Positions 1 to 7,298 of a stretch of 17,577 nt of DNA are shown piece by piece. The translations under genes were made by a program, and so were the position numbers. Under the pieces are notes generated by a model that saw only the letters and a list, made by a program, of their open reading frames with translations, searched no databases and had not been told where the DNA came from. This stretch comes from RGIG1828 sp045546535. Lineage in GTDB: Bacteria; Bacillota; Clostridia; UMGS1810. The DNA is taken from positions 1 through 17,577 of the forward strand of contig JAZQDA010000085.1 of NCBI GenBank assembly GCA_045546535.1, read 5' to 3'. How positions within the stretch are numbered: the stretch's first letter is position 1; each line of letters begins with the position of its first letter.

Positions 1-862
1 CTCTGCCAACTGTTTTGTGTTCAGCATCGTTTGAAAATTCTTTAGCAACAACAGTATCGATAGGGATAAGGAGTTTAACGCCTTTTTCTTTTGCTTTGTC
101 CATCATTTCTTTTGCATAATCAAGATAATCTGCTTCAAGGAGAGAGTTACCAACTTCTTCGCCGAGTGCTTTCATAAATGTGTAAGCCATACCGCCGCCA
201 ATGATGAGTGTATCAACTTTTTCAAGAAGATTGTTTATAACTGAAATTTTAGAAGAAACTTTTGAACCGCCGAGGATTGCAACGCAAGGTCTTACGGGGT
301 TGTTAACAGCATTTCCTAAAAATTCAATTTCTTTTTCAATAAGATAACCACAAGCACTGGTTTCAAGATATTTTGTAACACCAACGTTTGAACAGTGTGC
401 TCTGTGAGCAGTACCGAAAGCATCGTTTACAAAAATATCTGCAAGAGAAGCAAGTTCCTGGCTGAAAGTATCAATGTTCTTTGTTTCTTCGGCTCTGTAT
501 CTTGTGTTTTCAAGAAGAACAACATCGCCATCTGCCATTTCACTTACTGCTTTTTTAGCGTTTTCACCGACTACTGTTGCATCGGCTGCAAAAATAACAT
601 CTTTACCGAGTTTTTCGGAAAGTTTTTTTGCAACGGGTGCAAGTGAAAGTTCAGGCTTGGGTTCGCCTTTTGGTTTACCCATGTGTGAGCAAAGAATAAC
701 TTTTGCACCGTTTTCGATAAGATATTTGATTGTGGGAAGCGCTCCATCGATTCTGGTTTCATCGGTAATATTTCTGTTTTCGTCAAGCGGAACATTGAAG
801 TCACATCTTACGAGAACTTTTTTACCTTTAACCTGAATGTCTTCAATAGAAATTTTGTTCAT
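1..862 (-). CDS. pgk: Phosphoglycerate kinase, 5' part (cut by window edge)
   Basis: Glycolytic enzyme of the cytoplasm that moves a phosphate from 1,3-bisphosphoglycerate to ADP. The window holds the first 287 codons of a protein that is usually about 395-400 residues; the frame is open to base 1. Visible family landmarks are the N-terminal signature KVLVRCDFNVP (residues 15-25), LCSHMGKPKG (57-66), FVNDAFGTAHRAH (144-156), the hinge-side GGSKVSSK (198-205) and GGGMAYTF (222-229). The start is ATG at 862, preceded by an AGAGGTGA ribosome binding site. The gene lies downstream of trmL on the same strand, separated from it by a terminator and with its own promoter, so it looks independently transcribed. 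Nothing in the visible part is unusual. Identification is secure. Confidence 0.98.
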   Translation of the reverse strand, partial: MNKISIEDIQVKGKKVLVRCDFNVPLDENRNITDETRIDGALPTIKYLIENGAKVILCSHMGKPKGEPKPELSLAPVAKKLSEKLGKDVIFAADATVVGENAKKAVSEMADGDVVLLENTRYRAEETKNIDTFSQELASLADIFVNDAFGTAHRAHCSNVGVTKYLETSACGYLIEKEIEFLGNAVNNPVRPCVAILGGSKVSSKISVINNLLEKVDTLIIGGGMAYTFMKALGEEVGNSLLEADYLDYAKEMMDKAKEKGVKLLIPIDTVVAKEFSNDAEHKTVGR

Positions 863-911
863 TTCTTTCACCTCTGAAATTATTTTTAACTACCTAAAAC
901 ATAACACTATA

Positions 912-940
912 ATTGTATAATATTTTCCATATATTTGCAA
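912..940 (-). promoter_or_regulatory. Sigma-A type promoter for pgk
   Basis: Read on the minus strand, TTGCAA (935-940) is followed by a 17-base spacer and TACAAT (912-917), about 50 bases upstream of the pgk start codon. Spacing is ideal and each hexamer has one or two mismatches. The call rests on pattern matching only. Confidence 0.65.
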
Positions 941-996
941 GTTTTTTTTACAGTTTTGAAAAAGTTTGTAGCATTGATATATTTTTAACAAATAAT

Positions 997-1041
997 AAAC
1001 GGCAAATATGTGCAATTAGTATTCACACATCTTTGCCGTTT
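997..1041 (-). terminator. Intrinsic terminator after trmL
   Basis: Inverted repeat with 16-base arms (997-1012 and 1026-1041, one mismatch) and a 13-base loop. The arms contain AAACGGCAAA and TTTGCCGTTT. It begins five bases past the trmL stop codon and precedes the pgk promoter. On the minus strand the stem ends in a broken T-rich run rather than a clean U tract, so efficiency may be moderate. A-rich and T-rich flanks mean it could also act in the other direction. Confidence 0.75.
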
Positions 1042-1046
1042 TATAA

Positions 1047-1538
1047 TTACCAATCAAATTTTGTGAGTTTTCCTTGGGTTTCAAGTCCTTTGAAACCAGT
1101 TTGTCTTAATGCTTCATAAATGACAACCGCAACTGAATTTGAAAGATTTAAACTTCTTGCATCGTTTATCATAGGAATTCTTATTGCATTGTCTTTGTTG
1201 TCTTTTAAAAGTTGTTCTGGAAGACCCTTGGTTTCTTTTCCGAAAAATATATAATCACCGTCACAGTAGGAGATATCTGAGTATCTGTTTACTGCTTTGG
1301 TAGATGCAAAGTAAAAATTTCCTGAATTTTTGGAAAAGAAATCATCCAAATCTTCATAGAAGGTAATATCTAAAAGATGCCAGTAATCAAGCCCAGCGCG
1401 TTTTAATTTTTTGTCATCGATTTCAAAGCCGAGAGGTTTTACAAGATGTAATTTTGCCCCCGTTGCCGCACAGGTTCTTGCAATATTTCCAGTATTTTGC
1501 GGTATTTCAGGCTCGACGAGAACAATATTGAAACTCAT
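1047..1538 (-). CDS. trmL: tRNA (cytidine/uridine-34 2'-O) methyltransferase TrmL
   Basis: SPOUT-class (SpoU/YibK) methyltransferase, which methylates the ribose of the wobble nucleotide in tRNA-Leu isoacceptors using SAM. The 163-residue length matches the minimal YibK form without an extra RNA-binding domain. The three knot motifs are visible: EIPQNTGNIARTC (residues 11-23, with N15 and R21), FFGKETKGLPE (98-108) and IPM followed by ARSLNLSNSVAVVIYEA (121-143). The ATG at 1538 shares one base with the aminotransferase stop codon (TAATG). Its ribosome binding site, AAAGGGAAAT, lies inside the aminotransferase gene, so translation is probably coupled. It is the last gene of the lrp-aminotransferase-trmL operon and is followed by a terminator. 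Confidence 0.95.
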   Translation of the reverse strand: MSFNIVLVEPEIPQNTGNIARTCAATGAKLHLVKPLGFEIDDKKLKRAGLDYWHLLDITFYEDLDDFFSKNSGNFYFASTKAVNRYSDISYCDGDYIFFGKETKGLPEQLLKDNKDNAIRIPMINDARSLNLSNSVAVVIYEALRQTGFKGLETQGKLTKFDW

Positions 1539-2716
1539 TACTTATTTCCCTTTCTTCTTTCAACAAAAGCCTTAATGCGTTCCATAGCAGCAGTTATCTG
1601 TGCAATGCTGTATGCATATGAAACTCTGATAAAACCTTCGCCGCACTCACCGAAAGCAGTTCCCGGAACAACTGCAACTTTTTCTTCTTCAAGGAGTTTT
1701 TCACAAAATTCCATAGAAGAAAGCCCGGTAGATTTTATTGATGGAAAAATATAAAAAGCACCTTTCGGCTCAAAACAGGTAAGTCCCATTTTGTTGAACC
1801 CGTCAGTTATAACGCGTCTTCTGTCATCATATTCATTTACCATTTTTCTGATAGATTCCTCGCCGTTGCGGAGTGCTTCAATTGCACCGTACTGACTGAG
1901 CGTCGGTGAACTCATTATTGCATACTGATGGACTTTTGTCATAGCCTTAAGTATCACTTCGTTTCCAAGAGCAAATCCAAGCCTCCAGCCTGTCATAGCA
2001 AACGCTTTTGAAAATCCGTTAATAACAATAGTTCTATCTTTCATATTGGGCAGACTTGCTATAGATACGTGTTTTGATCCATATGTGAGTTCGGCATAGA
2101 TTTCATCGGAAATAACTAAAATATTATTTTCAATAACAATCTTTGCAATCTCTTCAAGGTTTTCCTTCGGCATAATCGCACCTGTAGGATTATTGGGGTA
2201 GGAGAGAATAAGAACTTTTGTTTTTGGGGTGATTTTTTCAAGGAGTTCTTTCCCTGTAAGTCTGAATTCGTTTTCTGCTTTAGTTTCAACAGATACACTT
2301 ACGCCACCTGCAAGGTCAACACAGGGTTTATAGCATACAAATGAAGGCTCGGGGATTATAACTTCGTCGCCTTTTTCAATAACGGTTCTCAGTGCAAGGT
2401 CTATACCCTCACTTCCGCCTACAGTAACTAAAACTTCGCTTGGTTTATATTCAACATCAAATTTTTTCATATATTTACAGATTTCTTCTCTGAGTTCTAA
2501 AAGACCTGCATTGGAAGTATAATAAGTTCTTCCTTTTTCTATAGAATAAATTGCTTCTTCTCTGATGTGCCACGGTGTAATAAAGTCGGGTTCACCAACA
2601 CCAAGAGAAATAGCATCGCTCATTTGATTAACAATATCAAAAAATCTTCTTATACCAGACGGTTGCATGTTGGTAACTGTTGAATTTATATAAGATGAGG
2701 GGTCAAATTTGGTCAT
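1538..2716 (-). CDS. Class I/II PLP-dependent aminotransferase (PatA/AspC-like)
   Basis: Fold-type I aminotransferase of 392 residues, the usual family length. The cofactor-site residues are visible: YPNNPTG with N175/N176 (173-179), SDEIY with D204 and Y207 (203-207), the Schiff-base lysine K237 in INGFSKAFAMTGWR (232-245), and R364 in GFIRVSY, which in this family holds the substrate alpha-carboxylate. The N-terminal SLGVGEPDF (37-45) and GAFYIFPS (319-326) also fit. Overall layout resembles Bacillus PatA (N-acetyl-diaminopimelate aminotransferase), but aspartate or aromatic aminotransferase activity is equally possible; substrate cannot be read from the sequence. The ATG overlaps the regulator gene by four bases (ATGA), and the stop overlaps trmL by one. 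Pairing with an Lrp regulator suggests control by an amino acid (inference). Confidence 0.93.
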   Translation of the reverse strand: MTKFDPSSYINSTVTNMQPSGIRRFFDIVNQMSDAISLGVGEPDFITPWHIREEAIYSIEKGRTYYTSNAGLLELREEICKYMKKFDVEYKPSEVLVTVGGSEGIDLALRTVIEKGDEVIIPEPSFVCYKPCVDLAGGVSVSVETKAENEFRLTGKELLEKITPKTKVLILSYPNNPTGAIMPKENLEEIAKIVIENNILVISDEIYAELTYGSKHVSIASLPNMKDRTIVINGFSKAFAMTGWRLGFALGNEVILKAMTKVHQYAIMSSPTLSQYGAIEALRNGEESIRKMVNEYDDRRRVITDGFNKMGLTCFEPKGAFYIFPSIKSTGLSSMEFCEKLLEEEKVAVVPGTAFGECGEGFIRVSYAYSIAQITAAMERIKAFVERRKGNK

Positions 2717-3195
2717 AACGAAATCACCTCTCTTGTGTCTGCTTCATTATCTTCAAAAGAATATCCTTCATATTTGTATGTTTTAAGTACAAAATGAGTA
2801 GATGTATTGACAACACATTCCATAGGAGAAAGTCTATTTGCAACAAACATAGCAACTTCAGTCATAGTTTTTCCTTCAATAATGAGGGTAAGGTCAGATG
2901 ACCCAGCCATAAGGTAAAGTGTCTTAACTTGAGGGAATTTGTGAATTCTTTCTGCTATTTTATCAAAACCTTCTCCTCTTTGGGGGGTTACATTTAGTTC
3001 GATTATTGCACTTACAAGTTCAGTTTGCGCTTTTTCCCAGTTTATAACGGCTTTAGTACCGAGGAGAATTTTTTCTTTGTACATTCTTTCAATTTCCGCC
3101 GCCGCTTCTTCAACAGAAATATCTGCCATAACGGCAATTTGTTCTAATGGGGTATTGGCATCGTTTTCCAAAATTTCAAGAATTTTTTTGTTCAT
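2713..3195 (-). CDS. Lrp/AsnC family transcriptional regulator
   Basis: A 160-residue feast/famine regulator. Residues 1-48 form the winged helix-turn-helix (LEQIAVMADISVEEAAAEI, then a wing around KEKILLGTKAVIN). Residues about 58-140 form the RAM/AsnC effector domain, with the expected conserved stretch LMAGSSDLTLII (115-126) and STHFVLKTYK near 132-141. Such proteins assemble as octamers or other dimer-based oligomers and bind an amino acid. Start is ATG at 3195 after GAAAGGAG. It is the first gene of a three-gene operon with a strong promoter directly upstream. The obvious candidate target is its own operon, including the overlapping aminotransferase gene, but the ligand is unknown. Confidence 0.94.
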   Translation of the reverse strand: MNKKILEILENDANTPLEQIAVMADISVEEAAAEIERMYKEKILLGTKAVINWEKAQTELVSAIIELNVTPQRGEGFDKIAERIHKFPQVKTLYLMAGSSDLTLIIEGKTMTEVAMFVANRLSPMECVVNTSTHFVLKTYKYEGYSFEDNEADTREVISL

Positions 3196-3225
3196 AAAAA
3201 TTCTCCTTTCATAAATTATTGTTCA

Positions 3226-3254
3226 ATTATACACTAATATCAAATTTGTTTCAA
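3226..3254 (-). promoter_or_regulatory. Sigma-A promoter of the lrp-aminotransferase-trmL operon
   Basis: On the minus strand TTGAAA (3249-3254), a 17-base spacer and TATAAT (3226-3231) lie about 30 bases upstream of the lrp start codon. The TATAAT is a perfect -10. An AT-rich inverted repeat, TAATAT-N13-ATATTA (3235-3259), overlaps the spacer and -35. It could be an autoregulatory operator, but short AT-rich palindromes are common in such DNA. Confidence 0.75.
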
Positions 3255-3279
3255 TATTAAAATATACTAAATTTTGTAC

Positions 3280-3311
3280 AAAAAAATCCGATGCATTAAA
3301 AATGCATCGGA
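3280..3311 (-). terminator. Intrinsic terminator of spoVG
   Basis: Perfect 10-base arms TCCGATGCAT and ATGCATCGGA (3287-3296, 3302-3311) with a 5-base loop. On the minus strand they are followed by seven T's (3286-3280). It lies 16 bases past the spoVG stop and upstream of the lrp promoter, so it isolates spoVG from the next operon. Confidence 0.92.
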
Positions 3312-3327
3312 AATCTTCAAAAAATTT

Positions 3328-3591
3328 TTATTCTTCAATTTCAGCCTGATTGTATGCATCGATAACTGCTTTTTCAATCATTGCTCTTGTTTCAAAATTG
3401 ATGGGGTGAGCAACATCTTTGAATGTGCCGTCTTTAAGGCGTTTGTTGGGCATAGCAACGAAAACTTTGTCTTCGTTTTCAATAACTTTGATGTCATGAA
3501 TAGCAAAGCAATCGTCGATAGTGATAGAAGCGATAGCCTTCATTTTGTTTTCGGTTTCGAGTTTTTTAATTTTGATGCCTGTGATTTCCAT
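3328..3591 (-). CDS. spoVG: SpoVG family RNA/DNA-binding regulator
   Basis: Small SpoVG-family protein, 87 residues from ATG at 3591, close to the usual 85-100. The family affects septation and sporulation in Bacillus and binds nucleic acid in several Firmicutes. Visible conserved stretches are MEITGIKI at the N-terminus, KMKAIASITID, FAIHDIKVIE, VFVAMPNKR and the nearly invariant DVAHPINFETR. Starting at the ATG gives the canonical MEIT N-terminus and leaves 11 bases to AGAGG. An in-frame TTG two codons upstream (3597) is 5 bases from AGAGG, so either could be used. The gene is monocistronic, with its own consensus promoter and strong terminator. In Bacillus spoVG is transcribed by sigma-H; here the visible promoter is of sigma-A type. 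Confidence 0.96.
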   Translation of the reverse strand: MEITGIKIKKLETENKMKAIASITIDDCFAIHDIKVIENEDKVFVAMPNKRLKDGTFKDVAHPINFETRAMIEKAVIDAYNQAEIEE

Positions 3592-3627
3592 TTCCAAGGG
3601 AACCTCTTTTCATAAAGTATTAAGTAT

Positions 3628-3656
3628 ATTATATGTGTTATGTATATTATTGTCAA
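3628..3656 (-). promoter_or_regulatory. Perfect-consensus sigma-A promoter of spoVG
   Basis: Minus strand TTGACA (3651-3656), a 17-base spacer and TATAAT (3628-3633): both hexamers and the spacing match the consensus exactly. It lies about 37 bases upstream of the spoVG ATG, with A/T tracts just upstream. This predicts strong constitutive transcription unless a repressor acts. Confidence 0.85.
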
Positions 3657-3693
3657 TATATTAAAAAGTCCACCAAAAAAATTCGTTAAATTC

Positions 3694-3721
3694 GTACAAA
3701 ACAGCCCGACGGTTTTTGTAC
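3694..3721. repeat. Inverted repeat GTACAAAA-N12-TTTTGTAC between divergent promoters
   Basis: Perfect 8-base arms (3694-3701 and 3714-3721) flank a GC-rich 12-base centre. The repeat sits about 38 bases upstream of the spoVG -35 box and 63 bases upstream of the ymfF -35 box. There is no T-run typical of a terminator directly after either arm. It could bind a dimeric regulator of one or both genes; this is inference. Confidence 0.4.
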
Positions 3722-3783
3722 AATTCATCAATCTACTTGATAAAAATGTAAAAACAAGTTTAATATAAGCGAATAAAAAACGC

Positions 3784-3812
3784 TTGATTGTTTTTAATCA
3801 TTTGTATATAAT
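3784..3812 (+). promoter_or_regulatory. Sigma-A promoter of the ymfF-ymfH-lgt operon
   Basis: TTGATT (3784-3789), a 17-base spacer and TATAAT (3807-3812) end 36 bases upstream of the first ATG. GAAAGGA at 3834-3840 is the ribosome binding site. No other convincing promoter is seen before mgtE, so this one may drive ymfF, ymfH, lgt and perhaps mgtE. Confidence 0.75.
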
Positions 3813-3848
3813 ATATATTGACTTAATTTTGTTGAAAGGACTGATTTC

Positions 3849-5120
3849 ATGAACGGCGCAGAAAAATATAAAATTTCAGATAATATAAACCTTTATGTCA
3901 TAAATGATAAAAAATATAAAACTGTGCATTATTCTTTTTTTCTTCACAGAAAACTCAAAAAAGAAGAGGTAACGCTCAATTCGCTTTTATCTAAGGTACT
4001 TAAGTCTGGCACTAAAAACCACCCTACAGTTTCTTCACTGAGTAAGTATGCCGAAAGTCTTTTTGGGTGCGGATATGATGTTTTTGTAACAAAAAGAGCA
4101 AATGTGCAGAGCATAGTTTCTTCGGTTAATATTGTGTCAGACCGTTTTACAAATGAAAACAGCGAAAAAAAAGCGCTTGAACTTATGCTTGACCTTGTGT
4201 TTAACCCGAATGTATCTGACAGTGCTTTTTCTGATGAAGTCTTAAATCTTCAAAAAACTAATCTTAAAGATGATATCGAATCTCTTATAAATGATAAACG
4301 TTCGTACGCAACAGTGCGATGTCTTGAACATATGTGCGATGGCGAACCTAATGCAATAGTTGAAATTGGCTATAAGGAAGATATTGATAAAATTGACTCA
4401 AATATCCTTTATAACCACTATAAATCAATAATCATTTCAAGCCCGATAGACATTTTTGCTGTCGGCGATGTTGATGCAGATTCTTTGGTTTCTCAAATAA
4501 AAGAATATATAAAAAAATATACATTTAATATTGTTGATATTGAGGTCGAACATTTTTCAAAGAGTTCAGACGCAGTTAAAAACATCACAGAAACACTTGA
4601 TGTAAATCAGGGAAAACTGGTACTGGGACTTCGTACGGGGATAAATATAGAACATAGTGCGTACTATGCGCTTTTAACTGCAAACAGTATCTTCGGCTCA
4701 GGAGCGCATTCAAAACTTTTCAATAATGTCAGAGAGGCTCTCAGCCTTTGTTATTATGCATATTCAAGACTTGATAAATACAATAGTCTTATGCTCGTCG
4801 GAAGCGGTATAGAGTCTAAAAATTTTGAACTTGCAAAAAATGCAATTCTAACAGAACTTGACAATGTCAAAAACGGTAATTTTACCGACGATGAATTAAA
4901 TGTTGCAAAAGAATATATAATCTCAAGTTATAATTCATACAAAGACAGTCCCTCAATGCTTATTGATTACTATATGGGTAAAGTTTTCTGCCCGTCGCTT
5001 CCAAGTCTTGACCAGGCTTGTGATAAAGTTTCCAAAGTAACAAAGCAAGAAGTAATAGATGCATTTTCTACTGTTACACTTGACACAGTTTATTTTTTAA
5101 CAGGCAAGGAGGCTAAATAA
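3849..5120 (+). CDS. ymfF: M16 peptidase-like protein lacking the zinc motif (YmfF-like)
   Basis: Insulinase/M16-fold protein of 423 residues. It has the usual two-half M16 layout, but the inverted zinc motif HxxEH is absent: the equivalent N-terminal helix reads LNSLLSKVLKSG (about residues 43-54). It is therefore predicted to be the non-catalytic member of a heterodimer. The second half contains the characteristic LVLGLRTGIN and NSIFGSGAHSKLFNNVRE stretches (about 256-298), typical of the second M16 repeat. It is followed two bases later by the catalytic homologue, as in the Bacillus ymfF-ymfH pair. In public annotation that pair is linked to EF-P modification; the actual substrate is not evident here. 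Start is ATG at 3849 after GAAAGGA. Cytoplasmic: no signal peptide or membrane segment is seen. Confidence 0.88.
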   Translation: MNGAEKYKISDNINLYVINDKKYKTVHYSFFLHRKLKKEEVTLNSLLSKVLKSGTKNHPTVSSLSKYAESLFGCGYDVFVTKRANVQSIVSSVNIVSDRFTNENSEKKALELMLDLVFNPNVSDSAFSDEVLNLQKTNLKDDIESLINDKRSYATVRCLEHMCDGEPNAIVEIGYKEDIDKIDSNILYNHYKSIIISSPIDIFAVGDVDADSLVSQIKEYIKKYTFNIVDIEVEHFSKSSDAVKNITETLDVNQGKLVLGLRTGINIEHSAYYALLTANSIFGSGAHSKLFNNVREALSLCYYAYSRLDKYNSLMLVGSGIESKNFELAKNAILTELDNVKNGNFTDDELNVAKEYIISSYNSYKDSPSMLIDYYMGKVFCPSLPSLDQACDKVSKVTKQEVIDAFSTVTLDTVYFLTGKEAK

Positions 5121-5121
5121 A

Positions 5122-6414
5122 GTGGATTATACTAAAAAATATATTGAATCTCTTGATGAAACACTTTATACAATGGTTCATCCGACAGGCTTAAAGATTT
5201 ATGTTATGCCAAAAAAAGGATTTTCAAAAACATATGCCATATACGGAACTCAGTTCGGCTCTGTAAACAATACTTTTGTGCCTCTTGGTGAAACTAAACC
5301 TGTAAAAGTTCCTGACGGCGTAGCGCATTTTCTTGAGCATAAAATGTTTGAACAAAGCGATGGAACAAATGCTTTTGACCTCTTTTCGCGTTACGGCGCA
5401 AATGCAAATGCATTCACATCATTTACCAATACCTGCTATCTTTTTTCATGTACAGAGCATTTTGACCAGTGTTTTGCACATCTTTTAGACTATGTTCAAA
5501 AACCCTATTTTACCGATGAGAATATCCAAAAAGAGCAGGGGATAATCGGTCAGGAAATCAAAATGTATGACGATGACGGCGAATGGAAAGTAATGTTCAA
5601 TATGCTCAAAGCCATATACTGCAATAATCCCGTCCGTATTGATATTGCTGGGACGGTAGAGAGCATATCAGAAATAGACAAAAAGGTCTTGTACGATTGT
5701 TATAACACATACTATAACCCTGCAAATATGGCAGTTGCCGTTGCAGGTGATGTCGATGCCGAAAAGGTGTTTGAAATTGTAGATAAAACCGTTATACAGA
5801 GAGAAAGCGGAAAAGTTGAAAGTGTTTATCCAGACGAACCTTTTAATGTGTCAACACCTTGTATAGAAGATTATGCAAGTGTTTCAAGACCTCTTTGCTG
5901 TATAGGTTTCAAAGATAATTTCCTGAAAACAGGCAGAGAACTTCTTAAAAGAGAGGCTCAACTTAAAATTTTAGTTAAGATACTTGCGGGAAGAAGCAGT
6001 AAATTTTTTGAAGAAAATTATGAATCGGGTCTTATAAACGATACTTTCGAAACAGATGTTATGACCGAACTTTCGTTTTCCTGTATATCTTTCGGCGGAG
6101 AATGTGATGATCCGAAACTTTTGAAAGAAAAACTTTTAAAAAGAGCAGAGGAATTAAAGGTTTCAGGCTTTGATAAAGAGGAGTTTGAAAGAGTCAAAAA
6201 AGCATTTTTCGGCTCTTTTATCCGTGCATTCAACAGCGTTGAAAGTATTGGGGGACTTTTATGCCGAAACTTTTTAAGCGGTATTGACCCCACGGAATTC
6301 CCTGAGGTTTACTCTGAGATAACACCTGAAGGATTAAAGAAAGTTTTAGAAGAAGTTATAACCGAAGAAACCTGTGCCATAAGTATTGTATGGCCGCTTG
6401 ATAATAATAAATAA
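5122..6414 (+). CDS. ymfH: M16 zinc metallopeptidase (YmfH-like)
   Basis: Catalytic M16 family peptidase of 430 residues. The inverted zinc motif HFLEH is at residues 69-73 inside GVAHFLEHKMFE: H69 and H73 are zinc ligands and E72 is the general base. The distal glutamate ligand is probably E145 in IIGQEIKMYDD, about 72 residues downstream as the family expects. YYNPANMAVAVAGDVD (about 197-212) is the usual end of the first M16 domain. The start is GTG at 5122 with AAGGAGG (5106-5112) inside the last codons of the preceding gene, so the two are translated as a unit, consistent with a stoichiometric complex. The next gene, lgt, begins 18 bases later. No export signal is visible; it probably acts on an internal peptide or protein. 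Confidence 0.92.
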   Translation: MDYTKKYIESLDETLYTMVHPTGLKIYVMPKKGFSKTYAIYGTQFGSVNNTFVPLGETKPVKVPDGVAHFLEHKMFEQSDGTNAFDLFSRYGANANAFTSFTNTCYLFSCTEHFDQCFAHLLDYVQKPYFTDENIQKEQGIIGQEIKMYDDDGEWKVMFNMLKAIYCNNPVRIDIAGTVESISEIDKKVLYDCYNTYYNPANMAVAVAGDVDAEKVFEIVDKTVIQRESGKVESVYPDEPFNVSTPCIEDYASVSRPLCCIGFKDNFLKTGRELLKREAQLKILVKILAGRSSKFFEENYESGLINDTFETDVMTELSFSCISFGGECDDPKLLKEKLLKRAEELKVSGFDKEEFERVKKAFFGSFIRAFNSVESIGGLLCRNFLSGIDPTEFPEVYSEITPEGLKKVLEEVITEETCAISIVWPLDNNK

Positions 6415-6432
6415 CAAAAGAAAGCGGGGAGA

Positions 6433-7275
6433 ATGATGCAGATATCATTTCCGTATCTCGGAATAGAATTGACCGTAGACAGAGTTGCATTTACCATTTT
6501 TGATACCCCTGTGTACTGGTACGGTATAATAATTGCCTTTGGATTTGTCTTAGGGATAGTCTTAGCGTCATTTGCATCTTTGAAACTCGGCGAAAAATAT
6601 GATGTTCCTATAGACCTTGCCCTTGTATGTACACCTCTGGCAATAATCTGCGCACGTCTTTATTATGTTATATTCAGATGGGATATGTATAAAGATAATT
6701 TAAATTCTGTTTTTGATATCCGTTCAGGCGGTATAGCAATATACGGAGCAATTATCGGTGCCGTTATTTCTGCACTTGTTTATTGCCGTATAACGAAGAA
6801 AGACACGCTTAAGATGTTTGATATCGGCTCTGTAGGTCTTATAACAGGGCAGATGATAGGCAGATGGGGTAACTTTGTAAATCAGGAAGCGTTTGGCACA
6901 AACACAACACTTCCCTGGGCTATGAAAGGCACGGGAATAAAAGAAGAACTTGCAGTTATGGCACAAAACGGCATAGATGTAAATACCGAACTTGGCGTAC
7001 ATCCTACATTTTTGTACGAATCTTTGTGGTCACTATTGACACTTTGCATTTTGTTTGTCATAATATATAAGAAGTATAAATACACAGGTCAGGTCTTTTT
7101 TGCTTACTGTTCATTTTACGGTCTTGGCAGACTTTGGATTGAAGGGCTTCGTACCGACAGTCTCATGATTGGACCTTTCAGAGTATCGCAATTACTGGCT
7201 TTTGTATGCTTTTTAGTATTTTCTTTTCTGTATTTTTACTTTTCAAAAAGAAAATCAGTTAAACCTAATTGTTAA
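6433..7275 (+). CDS. lgt: Prolipoprotein diacylglyceryl transferase Lgt
   Basis: Integral membrane enzyme that moves diacylglycerol from phosphatidylglycerol to the lipobox cysteine of prelipoproteins, the first step of lipoprotein maturation. The 280-residue protein has about seven hydrophobic segments. The family signature GRWGNFVNQEAFG is at residues 143-155 with the essential arginine R144. HPTFLYES (190-197) and GRLWIEGLRTDSL (232-244), with R240, follow. At the position where E. coli Lgt has HGG the sequence reads IYGA (103-106), as is common in Firmicutes. ATGs occur at 6433 and 6436; GGGGAG at 6426-6431 is slightly better spaced for 6436, a one-residue difference. It follows ymfH by 18 bases in the same operon. 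Confidence 0.97.
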   Translation: MMQISFPYLGIELTVDRVAFTIFDTPVYWYGIIIAFGFVLGIVLASFASLKLGEKYDVPIDLALVCTPLAIICARLYYVIFRWDMYKDNLNSVFDIRSGGIAIYGAIIGAVISALVYCRITKKDTLKMFDIGSVGLITGQMIGRWGNFVNQEAFGTNTTLPWAMKGTGIKEELAVMAQNGIDVNTELGVHPTFLYESLWSLLTLCILFVIIYKKYKYTGQVFFAYCSFYGLGRLWIEGLRTDSLMIGPFRVSQLLAFVCFLVFSFLYFYFSKRKSVKPNC

Positions 7276-7298
7276 AATATTAAAAATGAGGTGATGAA

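Noticed and set aside
474..836. 120-codon plus-strand frame opposite pgk.
   Set aside because: Antisense to strongly conserved pgk sequence, with serine/phenylalanine-rich composition typical of a shadow frame.
3235..3259. TAATAT-N13-ATATTA as an Lrp operator.
   Set aside because: Kept only as a remark under the promoter: six-base A/T arms arise easily by chance in this AT-rich gap.
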